Of a stretch of 64,000 nucleotides of DNA, positions 53,639-62,781 are shown piece by piece. How positions within the stretch are numbered: position 1 is the stretch's first letter; the number at the start of each line of letters is the position of its first letter. The stretch is taken from the NCBI RefSeq assembly GCF_041200145.1, contig NZ_CP165734.1, forward strand, positions 1,736,001 to 1,800,000, read 5' to 3'. The stretch is from Bradyrhizobium sp. LLZ17. Lineage in GTDB: Bacteria > Pseudomonadota > Alphaproteobacteria > Rhizobiales > Xanthobacteraceae. The position numbers and the translations under genes are program-made. The notes beneath the pieces were generated by a model that saw only the letters and a list, made by a program, of their open reading frames with translations, had not been told where the DNA came from and did no database searches.

Positions 53639-54025
53639 GTGACCCGATCAGACCTCGCCGATATCTATCGCAACTACATCGCCTGCCTGAACCGGCAGGA
53701 CTGGGCGATGCTCGGACAATTCGTTCATGACGATGTCGCCCATAACGCGCGACAACTCGGACTGTCCGGCTATCGCGCGATGCTGGAGCGGGATTTTCGC
53801 GAAGTTCCGGACCTGCTTTTCAACATCGAGCTGCTGGTCTGCGATCCGCCCCACCTCGCCTCCCGTTTGAAATTCGATTGCACGCCGGTTGGAGAATTCC
53901 TGGGGCTCGACATCAACGGCAGGCGCGTGTCCTTCTGCGAAAACGTGTTCTACGAGTTCCGCGACGGAAAGATCTGGCAGGTGTGGGCCGTGATCGACAA
54001 GATCGCGATCGAGGCGCAGCTCTAG
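53639..54025 (+). CDS. SnoaL-like ester cyclase family protein
   Basis: A 128-residue NTF2-fold protein. Features: DIYRNYIACLNRQDWAML, FVHDDVAHN, a FREVPDLLFNIELL segment and the C-terminal FYEFRDGKIWQVWAVID. It matches polyketide-cyclase-like SnoaL proteins of unknown substrate. The start is the GTG at 53639 with AGGAG 13 nt upstream; no ATG lies near the conserved start. Confidence 0.88.
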   Translation: MTRSDLADIYRNYIACLNRQDWAMLGQFVHDDVAHNARQLGLSGYRAMLERDFREVPDLLFNIELLVCDPPHLASRLKFDCTPVGEFLGLDINGRRVSFCENVFYEFRDGKIWQVWAVIDKIAIEAQL

Positions 54026-54048
54026 CGCGGCGCCTCGACCACACTCGC

Positions 54049-55269
54049 TCACGCCGGGACCGGCGCCGCCTGCTCTCGTGGCTTCGCGAACGGGCGGAAA
54101 TTCATCGCCATCAGGAAGGCGCCGAGGCCCATCGCCCAGGAGCCGATATAGAGCCAGGCGTAGCTCGAGAACGCGTCGTAGATCAGGCCGCCGGCGAGCG
54201 GACCAGTCGCCATGCCGAGGCTGCCGGCCATCGCCGTGCCGCCGATCACCGTGCCCATGATCCGAAGCGGAAAGTTTTCCCGCACCAGCACGGCGTAGAG
54301 CGGCATCGTCCCGGCGTAGATGAAGCCGAATACGGCGGCGACCGTGTAGAAGGTCGCGAGCTGATGCGCGAAGACATAAGCCAGGGCGCCGAAAGCCTGC
54401 AACAGCAGCCCTGAGACCAGCACGCGCTTGGCGCCAAAGCGGTCGCCCATCAGGCCGAAGGCGATGCGACCGCCCAGGCCCGCAAGACCCTCGACGCTGT
54501 AGATCGTCACCGCCGCGATCAGCGGGATGCCGCAGCTCACGGCATAGCTGACGGTGTGGATGATCGGGCCGGAATGGGTGGCGCAGCAGAAGAAATTGGT
54601 CGCAAGCAGGATGATGAATTGCGGCGAGCGCAGCGCCTCGCCGACGGACAGCTCGCCCTGCGCAGCGCCCGCCGCCGACGGCGCGACTGGAGCGCGTGCC
54701 AGCGCCGGCGGACGGCGCACCAAGAGCGACACCGGAATCATGATGGCGCCGACCACCAAGGCCACGATCTGCATCGCGGTGCGCCAGTCATGGTTGGAGA
54801 CGAGCCAGGCCGCGAGCGGCGCCATCGTCATCGGCGCCACGCCCATGCCGGCCGACACCAGCGACACAGCTAAGCTGCGATGGGTATCGAACCACCCGGT
54901 CACGGTCGCCATCATCGGCGCGAAGATCGCGGCGCAGGAGGCTCCGACCAGCAGCCCGAACACGAACTGGAACGCGATCAGTGACGTCGCATGGCTCGCC
55001 GCGAACAGGCTGAGCGCCAGCACCGTCGATCCCGTCAGCACCACGGGCAGCGGCCCGAACCGGTCGGTCGCGGTGCCCCAGGCCATGCTGGTGCAGGCCA
55101 TCGCCAGAAAGCCGATCGTCATCGCGCTGGAGATGCCGGTCACCGACCAGCCCGTCTCTTTGGCGATCGGCTGCAGGAACACTGGCAGCGAAAACATGCC
55201 GCCGATCGCGACGCAGCCAAGCAAGCCGCCGGCGGCGACGATCACCCAGCGATAAGAGGAAGGTTTCAT
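54049..55269 (-). CDS. Major facilitator superfamily transporter (oxalate/formate-like group)
   Basis: A 406-residue protein with about twelve helices. Motif A-like loops include MAWGTATDRFGPLPVVL and RIAFGLMGDRFGAKRVLVSG. The layout, with FSLPVFLQPIAKETGWSVTG near the N-terminus, matches the OFA / monocarboxylate-like branch of MFS. Substrate unknown. It is convergent with the SnoaL-like gene. Confidence 0.85.
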   Translation of the reverse strand: MKPSSYRWVIVAAGGLLGCVAIGGMFSLPVFLQPIAKETGWSVTGISSAMTIGFLAMACTSMAWGTATDRFGPLPVVLTGSTVLALSLFAASHATSLIAFQFVFGLLVGASCAAIFAPMMATVTGWFDTHRSLAVSLVSAGMGVAPMTMAPLAAWLVSNHDWRTAMQIVALVVGAIMIPVSLLVRRPPALARAPVAPSAAGAAQGELSVGEALRSPQFIILLATNFFCCATHSGPIIHTVSYAVSCGIPLIAAVTIYSVEGLAGLGGRIAFGLMGDRFGAKRVLVSGLLLQAFGALAYVFAHQLATFYTVAAVFGFIYAGTMPLYAVLVRENFPLRIMGTVIGGTAMAGSLGMATGPLAGGLIYDAFSSYAWLYIGSWAMGLGAFLMAMNFRPFAKPREQAAPVPA

Positions 55270-55383
55270 TTTGGTCTCCCGTCAGGTCTGTCTGGGTGGA
55301 AGACGAATGGGAACTTCGGCGGCCGACATCGGCAACCGACGATACCGCAAGATTTTTTTGGCCCGCAGAACAAAAAACGTAAA

Positions 55384-55490
55384 AAACAACCCCATGCACA
55401 GTAGCCGGCACGTGCGGGATCAATGACTTACGACCCCTGTCATGGATGACGTGAAGCCGCGATTTGACTCGTCGGGCAAAACACCGGCAC
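55384..55490. repeat. Dispersed two-core intergenic repeat, copy 2
   Basis: Carries the same two cores as 11861-11955: AACAACCCCATGCACAGTAG, then a 28-base core beginning TTTGACTCGTCGGGC at 55463. The spacer is 58 bp and unlike copy 1. It sits in the gap between the MFS and second SNF2 genes. Confidence 0.8.
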
Positions 55491-55545
55491 AACGTCATCA
55501 TCCCCCCAAACGCGATCGCTGAAGGCGCCTGCCACTTAGGCACGG

Positions 55546-58500
55546 CTACGCGTCGAACAACGCGTTCACATCCCCCTCAGTGAGAACCGACGCGATCCCG
55601 CCATCACGATCGAACAGGCCGTCGGCAAGCGCGCGCTTTCTGGCTTTGAGCTCGTCCATCTTTTCCTCGATCGTCCCGGCGGCCACCAGCCTGTAAACGA
55701 ACACGGCCTTGTCTTGTCCGATCCGATAGGCCCGATCGATCGCCTGTTCCTCGACAGCGGGATTCCACCACGGATCGAAAATGACGACGGTATCGGCGGC
55801 GGTGAGATTGAGGCCGACGCCGCCCGCCTTCAGGCTGACCAGGAAGATCTCGGCAGCGCCATCCTGAAAGGTTTCGATTGCCGTCTTTCGGTCCCTGGTT
55901 TGACCGGTGAGAATGCTGTAGCGCAGCCCTGCCGTGTCGAGGCGCTGCCGGATCAGATCGAGCATGGAGGTGAATTGGGAGAAGATGATGATCTTGCGCC
56001 CTTCGCTGAGCAGCTCCCCCACCATGTCGATCAGGCGATCGAGCTTGGCCGACGGCCGTTCGACGCCGTCGTTCAGTTTCAGCAAGGCCGGATCGCAACA
56101 GGCCTGCCGCATCCGGAGCAGAGCTTCGAGCACCACGATGTGGCTCTTGGCAAGTCCGCGTTTTGCGATGGCCTCGCGCACCTTGCGCGACATCGTGAGC
56201 CGTATCGAATCGTAGAGATCGCGCTGCGGTCCTTCCAGCGCAATGGTCTCCACGATTTCGCTCTTGGCGGGCAAGTCCGTAGCCACCTCGGTCTTGGTAC
56301 GGCGCAGCAAAAACGGCTTGACCCGCTGCGCCAACGCCGCGGTCCGTGCCTTGTCAGCACGCTTTTCGATCGGCGCGCGCCACTGGCGCGCAAAGGCCGC
56401 CTTGTCGCCGAGAAACCCGGGGTTGACGAAGCTCATGATCGACCAGAGCTCGCCGAGATGATTTTCCATCGGCGTGCCCGTGAGACAGAAGCGATGCTGC
56501 GCCTTGGTCTCGCGCAGAAATCGCGTGGTGGCGGCATCGGGATTCTTGACCGTCTGCGCCTCGTCCAGCACGGCCATGTGCCACTCCCGCGCCGGCAGGA
56601 TTTCGCGATCCCGCGCGATCAGCGGATAGGTGGTCAGGACAAGATCGTGCTCCGCGATGGTGGGAAATTTGTGCTTGCGATCTGCACCGTGCAGGACGAG
56701 GACCTTCAGCTCCGGCGCGAACTTCTGCGCTTCGGCGACCCAGTTCGTCATCAGGCTGGTCGGCGCGACGACCAGAACCGGATTGGCCAAGTGACCTCGC
56801 GCTTTCTCCAGCGCGATCAAGGCCAGTATCTGGACGGTCTTGCCCAGCCCCATGTCGTCGGCGAGGATCCCGCCCAAGCCGCTCTCGCGGAGCAGGTCGA
56901 GCCATGCCACACCCTGCGCCTGATAGGGCCGAAGCGTGGCGCGAAAGGTCGGCGGCAGTTCCGGCGTCGTCAAGCCTCGCGCCTGGAGCAGGCCCGCGAG
57001 GTGGCGAAGATTGTCAGCTCCCCGGAAGGCGAAGCGCTCGTTCTCGACGCCGAGCAGCGGAACGACGTCGGCGCGCGACAGTCTGATCTTTCGGGAGGCG
57101 TCCTCGAAAGCGCCGCTCATACGGAGGCCATGCAGCGCCAGCACGAGCGGCAGGAAGCGATCCGCAGCCAGCGCGACATGCCGGCCGTCGGCCAGAGGCA
57201 GAAGGAAACGCTCGCCCCTGTCCGCGAGTGCCGTCAACGATTCGGGGCTGAAGCCGGGCGCCGAAACCAGCGCGGCCAACAGCGGCGCAAGATCGCGCCG
57301 CTCGCCTTCGATCTCGATGCCGAGTGACAGTTCGAACCAGTCGATGCCACTGGACTCGAACTCAGCGTCAAAATCGCCCGACGACTCCGCCAGCCGGAAC
57401 GGAAAATCGTCGTCGACCAGGATCTCGAATCCCTCAGACCGCAGTTGCTCGGCGTGCAGAGCGAGAAAATCGAACCAGCCGTGCTGGTCGCGCAGCGTAA
57501 AGTCCATGGCATGGCGGTAATCGAGCATCGGAAGCAGCGACCTTGCCTCGATGAGCCCCGCGTCGGCGAGGCGCTTACGCGCTTGCCTCTCCTTCGGCTG
57601 ACGACGGACGATCGCATAAACCTGCCCGCCCTGGAACAGCTCCAGTCGGCTCGCTCGCTGGCTCGGATCGATGCCGAACCCACCGTAGCGGAAGCCGAGG
57701 CTGGCCACGCCGGCCGGGCCTGACTGTTCGTTCTTGTTGCGATAGTAATAGTAGCTTGCACCGACATGACCCAGCTTCAGCCGCAGCACGGGACGCGGAT
57801 CTTCGTCGATGAGCACTGCAGCCGCCGGTGGCACCGGCAGCAGACCGTGGTGAAGCTCAGGCAGCCTCTGGCTGAGGCGGCGCGACACTTCTTCGAGTTG
57901 TGCGCGGGGAATGGAGGGCGCAGCCAGGAACTGGCAGGCGAGCCGAGGCGGCAGGCCGAGTTGGACGGGCCCGATCACATTGCGGGCTTCGTCGACATAG
58001 ACCGGCGGTTCGGCGTTCAACGCGACCGCTCCCGATACGACGAGGGTCGGTGCAACACCCTTGCCGCGCCCTGGCTGCCATTCGATCCGGCCCTCGCGCG
58101 CGTCGCCCCAGCTCAACGGCGCTCCCTTGTGGTCAAGCCAGAATGCGCGGCCGGTCGCGACAATCCGGCGCAGAAACTCCTCCGAATACGGCCCCTGAGT
58201 GTAGTGGTTGCGTAAACGGCCGGATATCTCCGTCACAATATCGACGTCGACGTCGCGGAAATATTTTGGCGCCCGGTCCGGCTTGAATTCGTAAGGACTG
58301 GGACTGCTATAGTTGGCGGCATACGCTCCACCCTTGCGCAGCTGGACCGATCGCAGGGACACCGCGAGATAGGGCATCGGGCCGTCCGACGCCTGCAGGC
58401 AATACAGCAATCGCGGGCCCTCGTCCGCGGCATCATCGCTGCTCCGTACCGCGCGGCCCACATTGTCGATCCAGCTGTTGACCTCGACGCCGAGGACCGG

Positions 58501-58869
58501 CGGAGCCGAGGTCGCTTGCGCCAGAGCGGGCTTGGCTACCTGCGGGGTTGGCACAGGAGCCAGTTTCGACGGCTCGTTGCCGCTCAGCGCTTCAAGCAGG
58601 GTCGCCGCGACATGCTTGCAGTTGAGGGCCATCGGACAACTGCAATCGCCATCCATGTCGACGAGCCTGCCACGGTCGAACGTTAACGCGATGTCGACGC
58701 GATAATTCCTGGACTCGCTGCCTCGCACCTGGGAACTGACGTGTGTCAGGTCGTCGCTGACGTCCACCGCCGAGACCCGGCCCTGCGCCTGATAGGCGTG
58801 CGCCTTCTCCATCGCCGAGCGGCTGAAATAAGTATAGATTTCTTTGCGCTTGAGAACGTCCGAGAGCAC
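55546..58869 (-). CDS. SNF2-family DNA helicase with SWIM zinc finger (second copy)
   Basis: A 1107-residue protein. N-terminal SWIM finger DCSCPMALNCKHVAATL (about residues 75-92), a 500-residue SNF2-associated region, then the SNF2 ATPase (DDMGLGKTVQI, LDEAQTVKNPDA, TGTPMENHLGE) and helicase C (IIFSQFTSMLDLI, SLKAGGVGLNLTAADTV, EEQAIDRAYRIGQ). The size and layout match HepA/SNF2 proteins of many bacteria. Role: ATP-driven dsDNA translocation. The first copy, 3 kb away, is shorter and diverged. Confidence 0.92.
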   Translation of the reverse strand: MLSDVLKRKEIYTYFSRSAMEKAHAYQAQGRVSAVDVSDDLTHVSSQVRGSESRNYRVDIALTFDRGRLVDMDGDCSCPMALNCKHVAATLLEALSGNEPSKLAPVPTPQVAKPALAQATSAPPVLGVEVNSWIDNVGRAVRSSDDAADEGPRLLYCLQASDGPMPYLAVSLRSVQLRKGGAYAANYSSPSPYEFKPDRAPKYFRDVDVDIVTEISGRLRNHYTQGPYSEEFLRRIVATGRAFWLDHKGAPLSWGDAREGRIEWQPGRGKGVAPTLVVSGAVALNAEPPVYVDEARNVIGPVQLGLPPRLACQFLAAPSIPRAQLEEVSRRLSQRLPELHHGLLPVPPAAAVLIDEDPRPVLRLKLGHVGASYYYYRNKNEQSGPAGVASLGFRYGGFGIDPSQRASRLELFQGGQVYAIVRRQPKERQARKRLADAGLIEARSLLPMLDYRHAMDFTLRDQHGWFDFLALHAEQLRSEGFEILVDDDFPFRLAESSGDFDAEFESSGIDWFELSLGIEIEGERRDLAPLLAALVSAPGFSPESLTALADRGERFLLPLADGRHVALAADRFLPLVLALHGLRMSGAFEDASRKIRLSRADVVPLLGVENERFAFRGADNLRHLAGLLQARGLTTPELPPTFRATLRPYQAQGVAWLDLLRESGLGGILADDMGLGKTVQILALIALEKARGHLANPVLVVAPTSLMTNWVAEAQKFAPELKVLVLHGADRKHKFPTIAEHDLVLTTYPLIARDREILPAREWHMAVLDEAQTVKNPDAATTRFLRETKAQHRFCLTGTPMENHLGELWSIMSFVNPGFLGDKAAFARQWRAPIEKRADKARTAALAQRVKPFLLRRTKTEVATDLPAKSEIVETIALEGPQRDLYDSIRLTMSRKVREAIAKRGLAKSHIVVLEALLRMRQACCDPALLKLNDGVERPSAKLDRLIDMVGELLSEGRKIIIFSQFTSMLDLIRQRLDTAGLRYSILTGQTRDRKTAIETFQDGAAEIFLVSLKAGGVGLNLTAADTVVIFDPWWNPAVEEQAIDRAYRIGQDKAVFVYRLVAAGTIEEKMDELKARKRALADGLFDRDGGIASVLTEGDVNALFDA

Positions 58870-59053
58870 TTGCAGCGATTCCGCGACCCAGCTTTCCAGC
58901 TAGTATAACCGTTTCGGCTGGAGCGTTGTAGTCGCGGAATCCGCTTCGCCCGCGGAGAGCCCGTCGGCGCCGGCCGGAATCACCCGTCAAGTCATTGCCG
59001 TAGAGCGCTGAGAGGATGGATGCATCGATCGGAGGCGAGTGGTAGGAGCCTGC

Positions 59054-59554
59054 ATGACCATCCGCCCCATCGTCCGCTATCCCGACCGCCGGCTCGCGAT
59101 CCCGGCACGCCCCGTGACCGAATTCAACGACGCGCTACGCGAACTTGCTGCGGATCTGCTCGAGACCATGCGGTCCGCGCCCGGCATCGGCATCACCGCG
59201 CCGCATATCGGCGTGCCCTTGCGCGTCGTCGTGCTCGAGCTCGACGCCAGAGGCGGCGCGCAGACCTACGTCAATCCCGCGGTTGAATGGGCCTCGCCCG
59301 AGGTGATCATGCATCGCGAGGGCAGCGTCTCGATGCCCGGCGTCAACGACGAGGTCCAGCGCCACGCGCGCGTGCGGATCAACTATCGGGATCTCGACGG
59401 CAACATGAACACGGAGGAGTCGGACGGCTTGCGCGCGGTGTGCCACCAACACGAGATCGACCAGCTCGACGGGATGTTCTGGATCCAGCGGCTGTCCCGG
59501 CTGAAGCGGGATCGGCTGCTGAAGAAGTTCGAGAAAATGTCGCGGAACTCGTAG
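59054..59554 (+). CDS. Peptide-deformylase-like protein lacking two metal ligands
   Basis: A 166-residue protein of the peptide deformylase fold, the normal length. Motif I reads GIGITAPHIG (44-53; canonical GxGxAAPQ). Motif II reads EGSVS (89-93), so Ser91 replaces the metal-binding Cys of EGCLS. Motif III reads QHEIDQLDG, so Gln137 replaces the second His of HExxH. With one certain metal ligand left (His133), normal deformylation is doubtful. The start is the ATG at 59054, with TAGGAG upstream. A catalytic paralogue should exist elsewhere. Confidence 0.85.
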   Translation: MTIRPIVRYPDRRLAIPARPVTEFNDALRELAADLLETMRSAPGIGITAPHIGVPLRVVVLELDARGGAQTYVNPAVEWASPEVIMHREGSVSMPGVNDEVQRHARVRINYRDLDGNMNTEESDGLRAVCHQHEIDQLDGMFWIQRLSRLKRDRLLKKFEKMSRNS

Positions 59555-59603
59555 TTGTGGTCCCGATCTTGAATTCCGCGGTCCAAAGCACGACGATAGC
59601 AGG

Positions 59604-60274
59604 ATGCTGCTCGTGCGCGCCTTTGCGGGACTCGTCTTCCTTTTCGCGACCATCTCCGTCGTGCTATTCGGCTCGGCGGGGACACTGCACGTCGGCCGCG
59701 CCTGGATGACCTTGGCAGTGTTTTTGGATGCGCCGCGGCGATCACCGTCTGGCTGTGGCTTCACGACAAGGCGCTGCTGGAACGGCGCGTGAAGGCCGGA
59801 CCGGGGTCTGAGCCCGATCCGATCCAGAATGTCGTCCAGGCGCTGGCAGGACTCGTATTCATTGCGACCTTTGCCATACCGGGGCTCGACACGCGCTTCG
59901 GCTGGTCACACGTGAGCCTCGCCCTTTCGGTGGCTGGTGCGGGGATAATCGCCATCGGGTTCCTGATTGTTTTCCTCACCTTCCGGGAGAACACGTTCAC
60001 TGCCGGAACCATCGAGATCGCGGAGGGCCAGCAGGTGATCGTCACTGGTCCCTATGCGATCGTACGCCACCCGATGTACTCGGGTGCGCTGGTCATGGCT
60101 GCGGGGATACCTCTGGCGCGTGGCTCGTGGTTTGGGCTCCTCCCGGCCGCACTGCTGGTCCCGGTTCTCGTCTGGCGACTGATGCGCGAGGAGGCGTTGC
60201 TGCTGGCCCATCTAGCCGGCTACAACGATTATTGCGACCGCGTGGGCTACCGATTGGTGCCGATGTTCTGGTAG
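59604..60274 (+). pseudogene. Isoprenylcysteine carboxyl methyltransferase family protein, frameshifted
   Basis: The N-terminal frame starts at 59604 (MLLVRAFAGLVFLFATISVV) and goes out of frame near 59730, after FLDA. The remainder in a second frame (AAITVWLWLHDKALLERRVK, then RHPMYSG near the C-terminus) ends at 60274. With one added base there would be a 5-6 helix membrane protein of about 220 residues. RHPMYSG is the SAM-binding hallmark of the ICMT/PEMT group, seen in many bacteria without prenylated proteins. Confidence 0.75.
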
Positions 60275-60568
60275 GTGTCGACGGCGGCGACTATCGCGCT
60301 CTATGGCGGGTCGCCGTCCCCGCAGCCCAGTTCGATTCACTCTGCCCCCCTGACGCAGGGCAATTGCATATGGCGTGCACGATGCGGCGGTACCGGCAGT
60401 GGGCTCCCTCTCCCGCTTGCGGGTTGTGAAATCCATATGCGATAGCCCTGTCCCCTGACGGACGGCACCTTATCCCCTAACGAACGACTCGGCTGTCCAA
60501 AACGGATCGATGGACAAGCCTGCGAGAGCGGTTATCCGCTTGGCTCGATAAGCGGCCTCGTACGGGCG
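60275..60568. other. Intergenic region upstream of the SRPBCC cluster
   Basis: No gene is convincing in this part of a 440-bp gap. It contains a CCCGCTTGCGGG palindrome (60412-60423), and a longer AT-rich palindrome follows at 60569. Confidence 0.45.
60412..60423. repeat. CCCGCTTGCGGG palindrome (REP-like)
   Basis: Near-perfect 12-bp palindrome with CTCTC on the left side, the same element type as at 17456-17475. Probably the terminator region of the ICMT-family gene. Confidence 0.5.
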
Positions 60569-60582
60569 GTGCATATATGCAC
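60569..60582. promoter_or_regulatory. Perfect AT-rich palindrome, operator candidate
   Basis: GTGCATATATGCAC is a perfect 14-bp palindrome with an AT-rich centre in GC-rich DNA, 137 bp before the first SRPBCC start. Position and form suit binding by a dimeric regulator, but no regulator gene is adjacent. Confidence 0.45.
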
Positions 60583-60718
60583 AACCGATGTCGAGGATTC
60601 CGCAGTACCGCTTCGTGGTGCACTCCCCAATTAATTCCACGATGAGGCGGTAGCATGCGTCTTGCTTCGCGGTCGGGCGGCCTCCTTACCAAGATCAATC
60701 GAGAAAATAGAGGTCGAA

Positions 60719-61216
60719 ATGCACGAGGCAATCAGGTGGCCGCAGGACATGACTCCCAGCCGGTCGCCGATTCATTTCACAAACGAGCTAGAGGTCGCAG
60801 CATCTCCCGAAACGATCTGGTCGCTGCTCGTGGATACCGCCGCCTGGCCGAGCTTCTACCCGGGTGTCGAACATGTCGAATTGCTGGGCGGGCATCAGCA
60901 GTTGCGCCTGGGCACACGTTTCGAAACCAATCTGGCCGGCCAGGACGTCTACGCCTCCGTGCAGGAATTCGAACCGATGACGCGCATCGCCTGGGGCGGC
61001 GGCCCCAAGGCGTCGCCAGAGTCCAGAGCCTATCACGCCTGGATCATCACGCCCACGCCAAATGGGACTCACCTCTGGACCGAAGAAACGATGCAGGGAC
61101 CACTGTGGATCGAGCTGGCGAAGCAGGCTCCCGACATCTTTTGGCGCACGCATCAGAAGCTTCTGGAAGATCTCGCGAAGGTCGCCACACAGGGCGGCAA
61201 CTCTCCCACGCGATAA
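60719..61216 (+). CDS. SRPBCC family protein (START-like), first of tandem pair
   Basis: A 165-residue helix-grip protein: LEVAASPETIWSLLVDTAAW, then YPGVEHVELLGG, RFETNLAGQDVYASV and the C-terminal helix TEETMQGPLWIELAKQAP. START-like proteins bind hydrophobic ligands or act as cyclases. The start is the ATG at 60719 (MHEAIRWPQDM) behind AGAGG. The next gene is a paralogue (shared TPxxNGxHxxTEET and WxLLVD segments). Confidence 0.85.
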   Translation: MHEAIRWPQDMTPSRSPIHFTNELEVAASPETIWSLLVDTAAWPSFYPGVEHVELLGGHQQLRLGTRFETNLAGQDVYASVQEFEPMTRIAWGGGPKASPESRAYHAWIITPTPNGTHLWTEETMQGPLWIELAKQAPDIFWRTHQKLLEDLAKVATQGGNSPTR

Positions 61217-61327
61217 ACGGCCGGGATAATCAGCATCAACGCAGAAAGGCGGTCAGCTCGTGCAGGCGCGGGACAAGAGCTGGGCGTCATTGATCTCCCG
61301 GGATCTGTTCAAAAGGACAAATGAACC

Positions 61328-61831
61328 ATGTACGACCATGTCAACTGGCCGAAGCAGTATGACCCCAGAACGTCGGCCATCTATGCGCTGAACGACATGG
61401 ACATCAAGGCGCCGCCTGAAGTGGTCTGGAAGCTGCTCGTCGATGCCGAGAATTGGTCGAGCTACTTTCCCGCCGAAGATCAGGTCCATATCCTGACCGG
61501 TGAGCCGGAACTGGCGCTCGCAACCAGATACAGCCGGGTGACGGTTGGATTCCCGATGAGTCTGGTCGTGACGGAGTGCGAGCCGTTCCGCAGGCTCGCG
61601 TGGGCAACGACAGTCGATGGCGACGAGACCGGCTCGAGCGCGTACCACGGTTGGGTCATCACACCGACGGCCAATGGCTGCCATGTGCTGACCGAAGAGA
61701 CGCAGCAAGGCCCGTGGTTCCTCGAAGAACTCGGACGCAAATATCCCGGTGCGCTCTATCGCTATCACCAGGAATGGGTCGAAAGCCTCGCCCGCGCATC
61801 GGAGGCAGAGGTCGCGAAGACGTCAGCTTGA
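61328..61831 (+). CDS. SRPBCC family protein (START-like), second of tandem pair
   Basis: A 167-residue paralogue of the preceding protein: MYDHVNWPKQYDPRTSAIY, then PPEVVWKLLVDAENWSSYFP, GWVITPTANGCHVLTEETQQ and RYHQEWVESLARASE. AAAGGAC precedes the ATG. With the SDR gene downstream it probably forms an operon that modifies a small organic molecule, possibly a polyketide or aromatic compound; this is inference from fold families only. Confidence 0.87.
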   Translation: MYDHVNWPKQYDPRTSAIYALNDMDIKAPPEVVWKLLVDAENWSSYFPAEDQVHILTGEPELALATRYSRVTVGFPMSLVVTECEPFRRLAWATTVDGDETGSSAYHGWVITPTANGCHVLTEETQQGPWFLEELGRKYPGALYRYHQEWVESLARASEAEVAKTSA

Positions 61832-61931
61832 TGCTGTCTGTCCGAGTCGCTTTCGACCGAAGGTGACAATGCGCGTGTCTAGTCCAGATCAGCGCATGAT
61901 CGCCGCACCTCTTCAATCGGAGATAAATGAG

Positions 61932-62737
61932 ATGAATATCGACTTCAACGGCCGCAAGGCGATCATTACCGGATCCACCGCTGGTATCGGCCGCGCCACG
62001 GCGGAGGGACTAGCCCTTGCCGGCGCATCGGTCGTCATCAACGGCCGTGGCGATGCACGGGTCAACGATGCGGTACGGCAGATGCGGCAGGCCTTTCCCG
62101 GAAGCGACATCTCGGGAGTTGCCGCCGATCTTGCAACAGCGGAGGGTGCCGAAGCCCTGATCGCACGAGCGCCGGACGCCGATATCCTCGTCAACAATTT
62201 GGGTACGGCTCACATCCGGGACTACAATGGCATCGAGGACTTCGCGAAGATCCCCGACGAGGACTGGCTTGGCCTCTTCCAATTGAACGTCATGAGTGGC
62301 GTGCGCGTGACCCGTCATTACCTGCCGCGGATGGTGGCGAAAGGCTGGGGCCGCGTCGTGTTCGTGAGTAGCGAGTCCGCAGTCAACATCCCCAAGGAAA
62401 TGCTCGACTACGGCATGACCAAAACAGCTCAGCTCGCGGTCTCGCGCGGGCTTGCCGAGGCGGTGGCGGGCACGGGCGTCACGGTCAACGCCGTCCTGCC
62501 GGGACCTACCCGCTCCGAGATCCTGGGCAACTTCATGGCCAAGCAGGCCGAAGCAAACGGAACCACGCAGCCGAGCAGGGCTTCCTGAAGGCGATGCGTC
62601 CCACCACCCTCATCCAACGCTTCGCGACCACCGATGAGGTGGCCAACATGATCGTCTACGCTTGCTCGGAGCAGGCTTCGGCGACAACCGGCGCGGCTCT
62701 GCGGGTGGATGGCGGCGTCGTTCGTTTCGTCGCGTAG
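61932..62737 (+). pseudogene. Short-chain dehydrogenase/reductase with a frameshift near its 3' end
   Basis: Starts at 61932 (MNIDFNGRKAIITGSTAGIG, the cofactor site), with NNLGTAHI, catalytic Ser in FVSSESAVN and the YxxxK dyad YGMTK. The frame stops early at 62588 after EANGTTQPSRAS. The family C-terminus continues in another frame (AEQGFLKAMRPTTLIQRFAT, then GAALRVDGGVVRF) to the stop at 62737. Restoring one G in ACGCAG(G)CCGAG gives a complete protein of about 268 residues. Third gene of the SRPBCC-SRPBCC-SDR group. Confidence 0.85.
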
Positions 62738-62781
62738 CAGGGCGACCAAATTGTTCCGTTCGCCCGCTCGGGTCCGCACCT

